From: Candidatus Woesearchaeota archaeon
Lineage (GTDB): Archaea; Nanobdellota; Nanobdellia; Woesearchaeales; BM511
Assembly (NCBI GenBank): GCA_018221175.1
Contig: JAAOYE010000013.1
Span: forward strand, 1 to 19,269
Direction of reading: 5' to 3'
DNA: 19,269 nucleotides
The notes below the pieces were generated by a model. That model did no database searches and was not told the DNA's origin. It saw only the letters and a list, made by a program, of their open reading frames with translations. Each line of letters begins with the position of its first letter. Position 1 is the stretch's first letter. Shown piece by piece: positions 13,329-19,269 of this stretch. The position numbers and the translations under genes were made by a program.

Positions 13329-13390
13329 TACAGTGTATGGGGCTGTGGGTTCCGAAAATCGTCAAGGTTTTCGATATCCGCCGGGTCCAT
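13326..13390 (+). pseudogene. tRNA-Ala-like T-arm and acceptor 3' strand (partial tRNA copy)
   Basis: The 13-mer CCGCCGGGTCCAT at the tRNA 3' end (13317-13329) recurs at 13378-13390. In front of the second copy GTGGG (13345-13349) can pair with TCCGC (13377-13381) as a T stem. The loop contains TTC and ATA but is interrupted by an 8-bp hairpin, CGAAAATC-GTCAA-GGTTTTCG (13353-13373). Removing about 20 nt would leave a normal TTCGATA T loop. There is no D arm, anticodon arm or 5' acceptor strand. Another hairpin, CCATAC-AGT-GTATGG (13326-13340), joins the two copies. It may be a decayed duplicate, a spare tRNA 3' half, or a processing element. Confidence 0.5.
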
Positions 13391-13549
13391 TTATTATTGG
13401 ATTTGGCAATAATCATATTCATTAATTATAAAATAGATCATAACGATAATGTTTTGGTCTTAGGTTGAAAAACACGATTAATTATACTCATGTTTAATGA
13501 AACCATGCATAGACAATTGAGAATTCATACTATTGAGGAAATTATTTTA
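13391..13549 (+). other. tRNA-23S spacer
   Basis: The spacer is AT-rich with no ORF. TTAATTATAAAATA near 13419-13432 resembles a TATA box and could give extra transcription of 23S, but with low confidence. The 5' arm of the 23S processing stem lies at 13496-13524. Confidence 0.4.
13496..13524 (+). repeat. 5' arm of the pre-23S processing stem
   Basis: Positions 13503-13524 pair without interruption with 16610-16631 (22 bp including two G-U). CCATGCA pairs with TGCATGG and CAATTGAGAAT with ATTCTCAATTG. The stem extends outward as AATGAAACC against GGTTTTCATT with one bulged T. Confidence 0.88.
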
Positions 13550-15836
13550 TGCTATTAGGTGGATGACTCGGCTCAAACGCTGAAGAAGGACGTGACAAGC
13601 TACGTAATGCTTTGGCGAGGTGCAAGTAGCCCTTGAACCAAAGATATCCGAATGCGACTTCGCTTAAATCCACGTCAGTGGAAAGTAACGCAGGGAATTG
13701 AAACGTCTTAGTACCTGCAGGAAAAGAAACCAAATGGGATGCGCTTAGTAGGAGCGACCGAAATGCGCACAAGGCAAACCGAATCCGTTATGGAAACATG
13801 ATGGAAATGTGGTGTTATAAGGCTCTCTTTTATTCCTAGTATTAATACTTGAAGTCTGCTGGAATGCAGCACTTTAGAGGGTGATAGTCCCGTAGAGGAA
13901 CTAATATGGATGATAGGAGAAGTCCTTGAGTACTGTTCATTGGATATTGGGCAGGAAATTGGGAGGCATCAACTTCCAACCTTAAATACGTTTTGAGACC
14001 GATAGCGTACATGTACCGTGAGGGAATGTTGAAAAGAACCCGTGACAGGGAGTAAAAAGACCCTGAAACCTAATAGTGATAGTGGGGTACGGCCCTTAGG
14101 GGTTGTGCCGTGCGTTTCGAATAACGTGCCAGGGAGTGTATTTATGTGGCAAGGATAACTGTTTAAACCAGGAATCCACAGGGAAACCAATTGTCCGCAG
14201 CATGCGAGGGACAAGGTGTTAAAGCGCCTTAAGTCACGTGAATACGACCCGAAGCCGGTCGATCTAACCCAGGGTAAGGTGAAGCGGGAGTAATATCTCG
14301 TGGAGGCCTGCAGAGGTGCTACGAGCAAGTGTTCTTATAACCTTGGGCTAGGGGTGAAAAGCCAATCGAGACCGGTGATAGCTGGTTCCTACCAAAATTG
14401 GCCGTAGTCAAGCCTAGAAGGAGATAGCATTAGTGGTAGAGATACGGATTTGGGATTTAGGGGAAGAAATTCCTCGGTTTCTTGTCCAACTCCGAATGCT
14501 AATGCATTGTAGATTTCTGGAGACGGCGGCTCGTCGTAAGGGTGAGTCGCAAAAGGGGAACAACCCAGACTACAGTTAAGGTCCCAAAATATTGATTAAG
14601 TGTGAAAGGGTGAAAAGTGTCTGTAGCCACAGACAGCAAGGAGGTTGGCTTAGAAGCAGCCACCCTATAATAAGTGCGTAACAGCTTACTTGTCGAGGTT
14701 ACAGGCCTTGAAAATGGACGGGGCTAAATCAATTACCGATACTGTAGACAAGCCAAAAGCTTGTATTAGGTAGGCGTACTGCTTGGGCAAAAGCATCTTT
14801 GAAAGGAGATGTGAACCGAGTGGTAATGAAAATCCTGGCGGTAGTAGGATCATAGTACTGTGAGAATCAGTACCACTGAAAGGGCAAGGGTTCCTTGGCA
14901 ATGCAGTTCAGCCAAGGGTTAGTTGATCCTAACTGGCTCCCTAACTGGGAGTTATGAGGAAAGGGAAACAGGTTAATATTCCTGTACTATACTGATATGT
15001 GCGGCGACGCAAGTCTGATTTTTGACATTTTGGGCTAAGTTAACACATCATGTCTGGTGTGTCAATTGAGACAAATCAAGGGAGAATTGTAACGATGAGA
15101 ACTTGATTAAACTCAAGATGAGTACTTCGTATGAAGTATTTAGCTGATGCCTGGATTCCATGAAAAGAGAATCAGAAAAGATTTAGTATAATCATACCCA
15201 GAACCAGCACAGGTGCCCCTAGGTGAGAAACCTAAAGTGTGAAGGATTAATCTAAGTAAGGGAATTCGGCAAATTGGCCCCGTGGCTTAGGTATAAGGGG
15301 TCCCTGCATTTGTATTTGTATAAATGCGATAGCAGGGTTCAAAGATCAAGGATGTCCGACTGTTTAACAAAAACTTAACCAACTGCTAGCCGGAAACGGT
15401 GCGTACAGTTGGTGACGTCTGCCCAGTGCTTGTAATTTAAACTCGGGTTCAACCGAGCTAAGATCAGGTAAACGGCGGGGGTAACTATAACTCTCTTAAG
15501 GTAACGAAATGCCTTGCCGTTTGAATGACGGCCCGCATGAATGGCGTAACGAGATATCCGCTGTCCCTACTTAGAACCCTCCGAACACTCTTTACCGGTG
15601 CAAAGGCCGGTGATTTCCAGTGGGAAGTGAAGACCCCGTGAAACTTTACTGTAGCTTGTTGTTGTGATGTGATTTTCGTTGTGCAGCGTAAGTGGGAGTT
15701 GTTAAAGCAAAGTCGCTAGATTTTGTGTAGACGCCAATGAAACACCACTCTTCGCAGTTTGCGTCACTTACTGGGAGCAATCCCAAGACATCAGCAGGTG
15801 GACAGTTTGGCTGGGGTGGCACACCGCTGAAAGGAT

Positions 15837-15867
15837 ACAGATAATGATTGATTCATATCTGCCTTTT
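15837..15867 (+). other. 23S intron 1, 31 nt, BHB type
   Basis: This intron lies in the loop after the P loop (about E. coli 2272/2273). Outer helix CTGA pairs with TCAG. Central helix AAGG (15831-15834) pairs with CCTT (15862-15865). The 5' bulge is ATA, the 3' bulge TTA, and the inner helix CAGATA pairs with TATCTG. Cutting after the second bulge bases gives GCTGAAAGGATATCAGC, the expected archaeal form (GCxGAAAAGATATCxGC). Confidence 0.85.
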
Positions 15868-15905
15868 ATCAGCGGTGCCCAATGGTAGGCTCAACCAGGT
15901 CAGAA

Positions 15906-15947
15906 ACATTAGCTGTTGGTAAAATGTGCCAGCAGTCAATGCTGAGT
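15906..15947 (+). other. 23S intron 2, 42 nt, BHB type
   Basis: Outer helix CCAG (15895-15898) pairs with CTGG (15950-15953). Central helix TCAG (15900-15903) pairs with CTGA (15942-15945). The 5' bulge is AAA and the 3' bulge GTA. The inner helix is CATT with AATG, continuing after a mismatch and a G-U as CTGTTGG with CCAGCAG. The spliced loop CCAG-GTCAGAAAT-CTGG matches the usual nine-base GUCAGGAAU loop (about E. coli 2310/2311). Confidence 0.85.
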
Positions 15948-16116
15948 ATCTGGTGTAGAGTGCAAGTGCAAAAGCCTGCCTGATTGGACTTCCAACAGAA
16001 CGAATTCCAAAGACGAAAGTCTGGACTAGCGAACCTCTATGTCCTCCTTGGTGGGGGCTAGAGATGACCGAAAAGTTACTCCGGGGATAACAGAGTTGTC
16101 GCGCCCAAGAGCTCAA

Positions 16117-16161
16117 ACCGTTTGTTCGTAGAACAAGAGGTTTACGAACGCTCGTGAGTAT
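16117..16161 (+). other. 23S intron 3, about 45 nt, BHB-like
   Basis: GAGCTCA should run straight into ATCGACGG; instead about 45 extra bases lie between. The best motif is central helix GCTC (16111-16114) with GAGT (16156-16159, one G-U), 5' bulge AAA and 3' bulge ATA, with a weak 2-bp outer helix. The inner part forms GTTCGTA/TACGAAC or, alternatively, TTGTTC-GTA-GAACAA. The spliced product would read GAGCTCAAATCGACGG. The insertion is clear but its boundaries are uncertain by one or two bases (about E. coli 2476-2478). Confidence 0.75.
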
Positions 16162-16218
16162 ATCGACGGCGCGGCTTGCTACATCGATGTCGGCTCTTCC
16201 TATCCTGGATGTGCAGAA

Positions 16219-16255
16219 TACTCGAAAATTGTGTTACAATTTTTGTAGTTTGTAG
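16219..16255 (+). other. 23S intron 4, 37 nt, BHB type
   Basis: The stem GGATG/CATCC (16207-16211, 16257-16261) should close an eight-base loop, but here 45 bases lie between. Central helix GCAG (16213-16216) pairs with TTGT (16250-16253, two G-U). The 5' bulge is AAT, the 3' bulge AGG, and the inner helix ACT pairs with AGT before an 8-bp stem AAAATTGT-GTT-ACAATTTT. Splicing gives the loop TGCAGAAG, the right length (about E. coli 2534/2535). Confidence 0.8.
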
Positions 16256-16609
16256 GCATCCAAGGGTGGGGGTGTTCACCCATTAAAAGGAATCGTGAGC
16301 TGGGTTCAGAACGCTGTGAGGCAGTTTGTTTAATATCTACTGGAAATGTGAATTGTCTGAGAGGAAGGACCATCTAGTACGAGAGGAACGATGGCTCGAC
16401 GCCACTGGTCTACCAGTTGTCCGACAGGGCATGCTGGGCAGCTACGCGTTAAGGGATAAGAGCTGAATGCATCTAAGCTCGAAGCTCGCCTCAAAAAGAG
16501 ACATAGGACTCGAATAGAAGATTCGTTTGATAGAGTGGGTGTGTAAGTATGAAGGTAACGACATATTCAGCATGCCACTACTAATCGTCCGTTTTATTTT
16601 CTCATTTGT

Positions 16610-16639
16610 ATTCTCAATTGTTTGTGCATGGTTTTCATT
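16610..16639 (+). repeat. 3' arm of the pre-23S processing stem
   Basis: This segment pairs with 13496-13524 across the whole 23S gene, closing the precursor stem. It begins about 19 nt after the 23S 3' end. Confidence 0.88.
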
Positions 16640-16648
16640 TTTTTTTCC
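16632..16648 (+). terminator. T-rich terminator of the rRNA operon
   Basis: TTTTCATTTTTTTTTCC, including nine consecutive T, directly follows the 3' arm of the 23S processing stem. No 5S rRNA gene lies between 23S and the next gene, so 5S must be elsewhere. Confidence 0.6.
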
Positions 16649-16654
16649 AAAACA

Positions 16655-16665
16655 TTTTTAATAAA
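16655..16665 (+). promoter_or_regulatory. TATA-like box for the DUF1385 gene
   Basis: TTTTTAATAAA is centred about 25 nt before the ATG at 16685 and directly after the rRNA terminator, fitting an independent leaderless transcript. Confidence 0.45.
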
Positions 16666-16684
16666 CCTATTTGTAAAGTATGTT

Positions 16685-17569
16685 ATGGCAAAAAAGAAGG
16701 TTGATAAACTGGTTATTGGCGGCCAGGCAGTAATTGAAGGTGTGATGATAAAGTCGCCAAAATACTACAGTGTTGCAGTCAGAAAGCCAAACATGAGAAT
16801 CACAGTTAAAAAAGAAAAGCTAAAATCAATATTTAGTACAAAGAAGATATTTCAAAAACCGTTTCTAAGAGGCATAGCACAACTAATTGAGATGCTGGTG
16901 CTTGGAATAAAAACCTTGACATACAGTGCAAATGAATCAATGGATGAAGAAGAGGAAAAACTCTCAGCATGGGGTATATTTTGGACAATTTTCATTGCTT
17001 TTGGAATGGCAGTTTTATTATTTATTTTATTACCTCTGTATCTATCCGGATTTATCACCACAAGCGATGGGTTCATGTTCAACTTAATAGATGGTGTCAT
17101 CAGAATTCTTGTTTTCTTGCTGTACATATTAGCAATATCAAAAATGCAGGATGTAAAAACTCTTTTCCAATACCATGGCGCCGAACATAAAACAATACAT
17201 GCGTATGAAAAAGGGCTTTCGCTTAATGTTAAGAATGTGAAGAAATTTAGCACCCTACACACCCGGTGCGGAACATCATTCATATTAATAGTGCTTGTAG
17301 TATCAATACTTGTTTTTTCATTGATAGTTAGCGAAAGCTTCCTTGTTAAATTAGGTGTTAGGATACTGCTTTTACCTATCATTGCAGGAGTATCCTATGA
17401 GTTCTTGAAATTTTCTGCAAAATATGAACACAATGTATTACTAAAACCACTAATTTATCCAGGATTATTTTTTCAAAAAATCACAACAAAAGAGCCAACA
17501 GACAATCAGCTTGAAGTAGCAATAAAGGCAGTAAAAGAAGTCTTAAAACTAGAAAAGGTCAAGATTTAA
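16685..17569 (+). CDS. DUF1385 (YqhQ-like) membrane protein
   Basis: The 294-residue protein begins with the family signature GGQAVIEGVMIKSPKYYSVAVRKP (12-35) and RGIAQLIEMLVLGIKTLTYSAN (62-83). Membrane segments lie at about 97-120, 135-151, 189-206 and 211-228. Conserved polar motifs are FQYHGAEHKTIHAYE (161-175) and STLHTRCGTSF (179-189), followed by a C-terminal PGLFFQKITTKEPTDNQLEVAI (249-270). The His, Glu and Cys clusters look like a metal or catalytic site, but no activity is assigned to the family that I know of. It is best known from Firmicutes and related bacteria. The frame extends upstream to 16622, but the ATG at 16685 matches the usual family start and the promoter spacing. The 3' end overlaps the convergent coiled-coil gene by 11 nt. 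Confidence 0.9.
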   Translation: MAKKKVDKLVIGGQAVIEGVMIKSPKYYSVAVRKPNMRITVKKEKLKSIFSTKKIFQKPFLRGIAQLIEMLVLGIKTLTYSANESMDEEEEKLSAWGIFWTIFIAFGMAVLLFILLPLYLSGFITTSDGFMFNLIDGVIRILVFLLYILAISKMQDVKTLFQYHGAEHKTIHAYEKGLSLNVKNVKKFSTLHTRCGTSFILIVLVVSILVFSLIVSESFLVKLGVRILLLPIIAGVSYEFLKFSAKYEHNVLLKPLIYPGLFFQKITTKEPTDNQLEVAIKAVKEVLKLEKVKI

Positions 17570-17933
17570 GCTCGTCTTGCAGAATCTTTTTGAATCTTTC
17601 CTGCGTGATATATTCTTCAAGTTTCCACCTGTCCACCCTATCATTTACTTTTTTCAAATTGTCAGATTTAGACTTGTTTCTAAATTGATTTATCAATTTT
17701 TCAGTATCAACAATATTAAGTTTAAGCTTATTTTTAATGAAATTACTGTCCTCATGCAAAGTTAAAAGTATCTTTTCAAAGTCATTTTTCTGATTTTTCC
17801 AAAAAATTTCTTTTTGGACATGGTCATGTTCTGACTTATCATTTTCCTGTAAGATATCATTAGTTCTCGACAATAAAGAAGACATTGTATCATTTATGTT
17901 TAATATATCCTGCATCAACTCATCTTTTTTCAT
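17559..17933 (-). CDS. Hypothetical coiled-coil protein, 124 aa
   Basis: The protein is highly charged, rich in Lys, Asp, Glu and Asn, almost entirely helical by composition, with heptad-like spacing (LMQDILNINDTMSSLLSRTNDIL; FEKILLTLHEDSNFIKNKL). It has no cysteines, signal peptide or membrane segment, and I recognise no family. The ATG at 17933 has a TATA box 27 nt upstream and no ribosome binding site. The gene is transcribed away from the large acidic protein gene, with which it shares a 120-nt promoter region, so the two may be regulated together. Confidence 0.6.
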   Translation of the reverse strand: MKKDELMQDILNINDTMSSLLSRTNDILQENDKSEHDHVQKEIFWKNQKNDFEKILLTLHEDSNFIKNKLKLNIVDTEKLINQFRNKSKSDNLKKVNDRVDRWKLEEYITQERFKKILQDELKS

Positions 17934-17955
17934 AGAAATAATAATTTAAACTAAT

Positions 17956-17964
17956 CTTTATAAT
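17956..17964 (-). promoter_or_regulatory. TATA box for the coiled-coil gene
   Basis: The minus strand reads ATTATAAAG, centred 27 nt before the ATG at 17933; the transcript is probably leaderless. It touches the palindrome at 17964-17977. Confidence 0.55.
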
Positions 17965-17997
17965 TTTTACGTAAAAACCGTCGAAAAAACATGTTTT
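17964..17997. promoter_or_regulatory. Two palindromes in the divergent promoter region
   Basis: TTTTTACGTAAAAA (17964-17977) and AAAACATGTTTT (17986-17997) are perfect inverted repeats between the two divergent TATA boxes. They may bind dimeric regulators; the flanking A/T runs make such palindromes easier to get by chance. Confidence 0.35.
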
Positions 17998-18020
17998 CTT
18001 CATTCTAAGATTACAACAAA

Positions 18021-18030
18021 ACTTTATAAG
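18021..18030 (+). promoter_or_regulatory. TATA box for the large acidic protein gene
   Basis: ACTTTATAAG is centred about 28 nt before an ATG at 18054, which puts transcription start close to that ATG rather than to the GTG or TTG of the long frame. Confidence 0.55.
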
Positions 18031-18053
18031 TAAATTTGTTACACTTAAGAATC

Positions 18054-18119
18054 ATGTCAGGGGGTGGCATGTTTGAAGAAAAAGGAGGCAACTTTAGATT
18101 ATTTAAATCTTCAAGTTAA
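18054..18119 (+). CDS. Short ORF overlapping the start of the acidic protein gene, 21 aa
   Basis: ATG at 18054 begins a frame encoding MSGGGMFEEKGGNFRLFKSSS and then a TAA. Its position relative to the TATA box is that of a leaderless start. It overlaps the first codons of the long ORF in a different frame. Dropping one G from the G5 run at 18060-18064 would fuse this ATG into the long frame (MSGVACLKKKEATLDY). It may be a coupled leader ORF, a frameshift site, or the mark of a sequencing error. Confidence 0.35.
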   Translation: MSGGGMFEEKGGNFRLFKSSS

Positions 18120-19269
18120 AGACTCCTTTAATTTTAAAAATGGACAACAAAGTAATTCCCTAAAAGAACTCCTTGACGCAATAAAAACAGTAGATAATGA
18201 AACTTTCAAGCACCATTTAAACGAAGAAAAAAATGACTTTTCCGCATGGATTAGGCATTCAATAGGAAACCAATTGTTGGCAAACAAGATTGCACAGGCA
18301 AATACAAAAGAAGAAGTGATAAGTGCAATTGACGGGATAACACACAAAAAAGAGGGAGAACATATGAGCGACGACCAGAATAAAGAATCAAGTGAAATTA
18401 ACAATCTTATTGATGAACTCGAACAAGAGACAAAAGATCTTTCTCAAACAAGCAAAGAACTTGAAAAAGCAGCTGTGCAAGACATTCCAGAATCTTCTAA
18501 AGAACCAACATTAGGTGGTACTCCTGACCTTATCGATGAAGAATCAGAAAAAAAGCAAAAGAAAGGTGTCTTCAAAAAAATGTTCAGTAAAAAAGAACAA
18601 GACAGGGAAGAAATCGTGCCTGCTGATTTAGAACTAAAAGAACAACCACCCATCCTAACAGAAACACCACCACCTGAATCAGGAGAAGATTTAGAAACCA
18701 TTGATATGTCAACTGAACAAAAAGAAAGTAAAAAAATTAATGATACTGTTTCTAAAAAAGTAAAAGATAAACCAACTAAAAAAGAAGCCAAAACCGATAA
18801 GGAAGAAGAAATCCCAGATATCCCAGATATTCCTTCTGGAAAGATCTCTGAACAAACAGTTGAACCACTAACAGATGAGAAACCTGATGAAAACGAGCCC
18901 AAATTAGACGACGTTGACGATATTCCTTTTCCTACAGATTTTGTCACTAATGATTCAGATGAAATGGAAGATGCTGAACCTTTATCACTGCATGAAGAAG
19001 TAGCAGCTGAAGCAAAAAAACAACCAAAAAAAAAAGGTGTCTTCAAAAAAATATTCGGTAAAAAGAAAAAAGAAGATACAGTACAAGAAACCCCTGTTCA
19101 GCCACAAGAAGATATTCCTATGGATATTCCAACACCTGAAGAAATATTTAGTCAGGAAGAAACACCTGCTGTCGAGCCTCCAATCTCTGATGAGTTAGAT
19201 ATTCCTCTGCCTGAAGAACATGAGAAAGAATCTGATGAGATTATATTGGAAAAAGAACCGCAGGAACTC
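18073..19269 (+). CDS. Large acidic low-complexity protein, N-terminal part (runs off window)
   Basis: The frame is open for 399 codons from a TTG at 18073 (GTG at 18064 is also possible) to the window edge. GGGGTGG at 18061-18067 is a fair ribosome binding site for the TTG. Residues about 1-95 look folded: ATLDYLNLQVKDSFNFKNG, SLKELLDAI, FKHHLNEEKNDFSAWIRHSIGN and ANTKEEVISAIDGI. This resembles a small helical module I associate weakly with DUF5752-type proteins of DPANN archaea. The rest appears disordered, rich in Glu, Asp, Pro and Lys, with recurring DIP units (IPDIPDIPSG, DIPFPTD, DIPMDIPTP, DIPLPEE). It contains two copies of a basic KGVFKKxFxKK segment. No membrane segment is seen in the visible part. 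Confidence 0.65.
   Translation, partial: MKKKEATLDYLNLQVKDSFNFKNGQQSNSLKELLDAIKTVDNETFKHHLNEEKNDFSAWIRHSIGNQLLANKIAQANTKEEVISAIDGITHKKEGEHMSDDQNKESSEINNLIDELEQETKDLSQTSKELEKAAVQDIPESSKEPTLGGTPDLIDEESEKKQKKGVFKKMFSKKEQDREEIVPADLELKEQPPILTETPPPESGEDLETIDMSTEQKESKKINDTVSKKVKDKPTKKEAKTDKEEEIPDIPDIPSGKISEQTVEPLTDEKPDENEPKLDDVDDIPFPTDFVTNDSDEMEDAEPLSLHEEVAAEAKKQPKKKGVFKKIFGKKKKEDTVQETPVQPQEDIPMDIPTPEEIFSQEETPAVEPPISDELDIPLPEEHEKESDEIILEKEPQEL
18562..19065 (+). repeat. Two copies of a basic KGVFKKxFxKK segment within the acidic protein
   Basis: DNA at 18562-18595 and 19033-19065 is nearly identical, starting AAAGGTGTCTTCAAAAAAAT. It encodes KGVFKKMFSKKE and KGVFKKIFGKKK about 157 residues apart. 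In a strongly acidic protein these Lys/Phe patches could contact membrane, nucleic acid or the acidic segments. Confidence 0.7.

Larger units (their letters stand above)
13550..16591 (+). rRNA. rrl: 23S ribosomal RNA with four micro-introns in domain V
   Basis: The gene starts around AGGTGGATGACTCGGCTC and ends near CTACTAATCGTCCG; both ends are approximate. Landmarks include GACCGATAGCG near 13997, GTAACTATAACTCTCTTAAGGTAACG near 15481 and GAAGACCCCGTGAAACTTTACTG near 15629. The P loop CTGGGGTGGC is near 15811, GATGTCGGCTC near 16186, and the sarcin-ricin loop AGTACGAGAGGAACG near 16376. About 3040 nt in the gene minus 155 nt of introns leaves about 2890 nt. No intron is seen at 1927/1952-type sites, which read through intact. 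Confidence 0.96.

Noticed and set aside
15481..15515. Intron at the 1927/1952-type 23S sites
   Set aside because: The conserved segment GTAACTATAACTCTCTTAAGG reads through without interruption.
16216..16255. Alternative BHB for 23S intron 4 using CAGA with TTTG
   Set aside because: It would leave a spliced loop two bases too long; the GCAG with TTGT register gives the expected eight-base loop.
16592..16684. 5S rRNA gene after 23S
   Set aside because: Only the processing arm, a T tract and a promoter fit in this space.
18444..19046. 200-aa minus-strand Ser-rich frame near the window end
   Set aside because: It is antisense to the acidic low-complexity protein, whose promoter and folded N-terminal region support the plus strand.

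Overview
The window is archaeal. It carries an archaeal-type 16S-tRNA-Ala-23S rRNA operon, ribosomal protein S6e overlapping the aIF2 gamma gene, an archaeal-type triosephosphate isomerase, TATA/BRE promoters sitting about 25 nt in front of many start codons (leaderless transcripts), GGTGAT/GGAGG ribosome binding sites in operons, and bulge-helix-bulge (BHB) introns. The small membrane and pilin-like proteins, an Lgt homologue and many compact genes point to a DPANN archaeon, perhaps of the Woesearchaeota/Pacearchaeota kind; that placement is inference.

Layout. 1-349 (-): 5' end of an aldehyde:ferredoxin oxidoreductase-like gene, cut by the window edge. 390-797 (-): unknown 135-aa protein. 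895-2540 (+): a pair of small membrane proteins resembling bacterial YqjD/YqjE, a 15-codon leader ORF, and a secreted protein with five MopE-type DxDCDG motifs coupled to it. 2579-2722 (-): a 47-aa zinc-ribbon protein (DUF5679-like). 2841-4300 (+): lgt and tpiA. 4297-5709 (-): two pilin-like proteins flanking a two-helix membrane protein. 5856-7488 (+): an HTH-CBS regulator and a GGDEF-domain protein, each with its own promoter. 7489-9193 (-): S6e and aIF2 gamma. 9287-11185 (-): an operon of a membrane CBS protein, a flavin reductase-like protein and a GLYK/Tda10-type glycerate kinase. 11186-16650: rRNA promoter, structured leader, 16S, tRNA-Ala, 23S and T-rich trailer. 16685-17569 (+): DUF1385 (YqhQ-like) membrane protein. 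17559-17933 (-): coiled-coil protein. 18073-end (+): large acidic, low-complexity protein, cut by the window edge.

The outstanding feature is the rRNA operon. By comparing it with conserved rRNA sequence recalled from memory I find seven intervening sequences: two in 16S (96 and 101 nt), one in tRNA-Ala (19 nt) and four very small ones (31, 42, 45 and 37 nt) packed into about 420 nt of 23S domain V. For each I can draw a BHB motif (4-bp central helix, two 3-nt bulges). Cutting after the second bulge base restores a conserved-looking sequence; the 45-nt intron is the least certain. None has room for a homing endonuclease. The 16S introns fall inside the binding sites of the universal 806R and 926R primers, so DNA amplicon surveys with 806R should miss this organism. 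Long complementary arms flank both 16S and 23S as precursor-processing stems. A second tRNA-Ala-like T-arm plus acceptor 3' strand, lacking the rest of a tRNA, follows the real tRNA. No 5S gene is seen after 23S.

Other points of interest are a GGDEF protein with an apparently intact active site and inhibitory site, an Lgt homologue in an archaeon, and a possible frame conflict at the start of the last gene.
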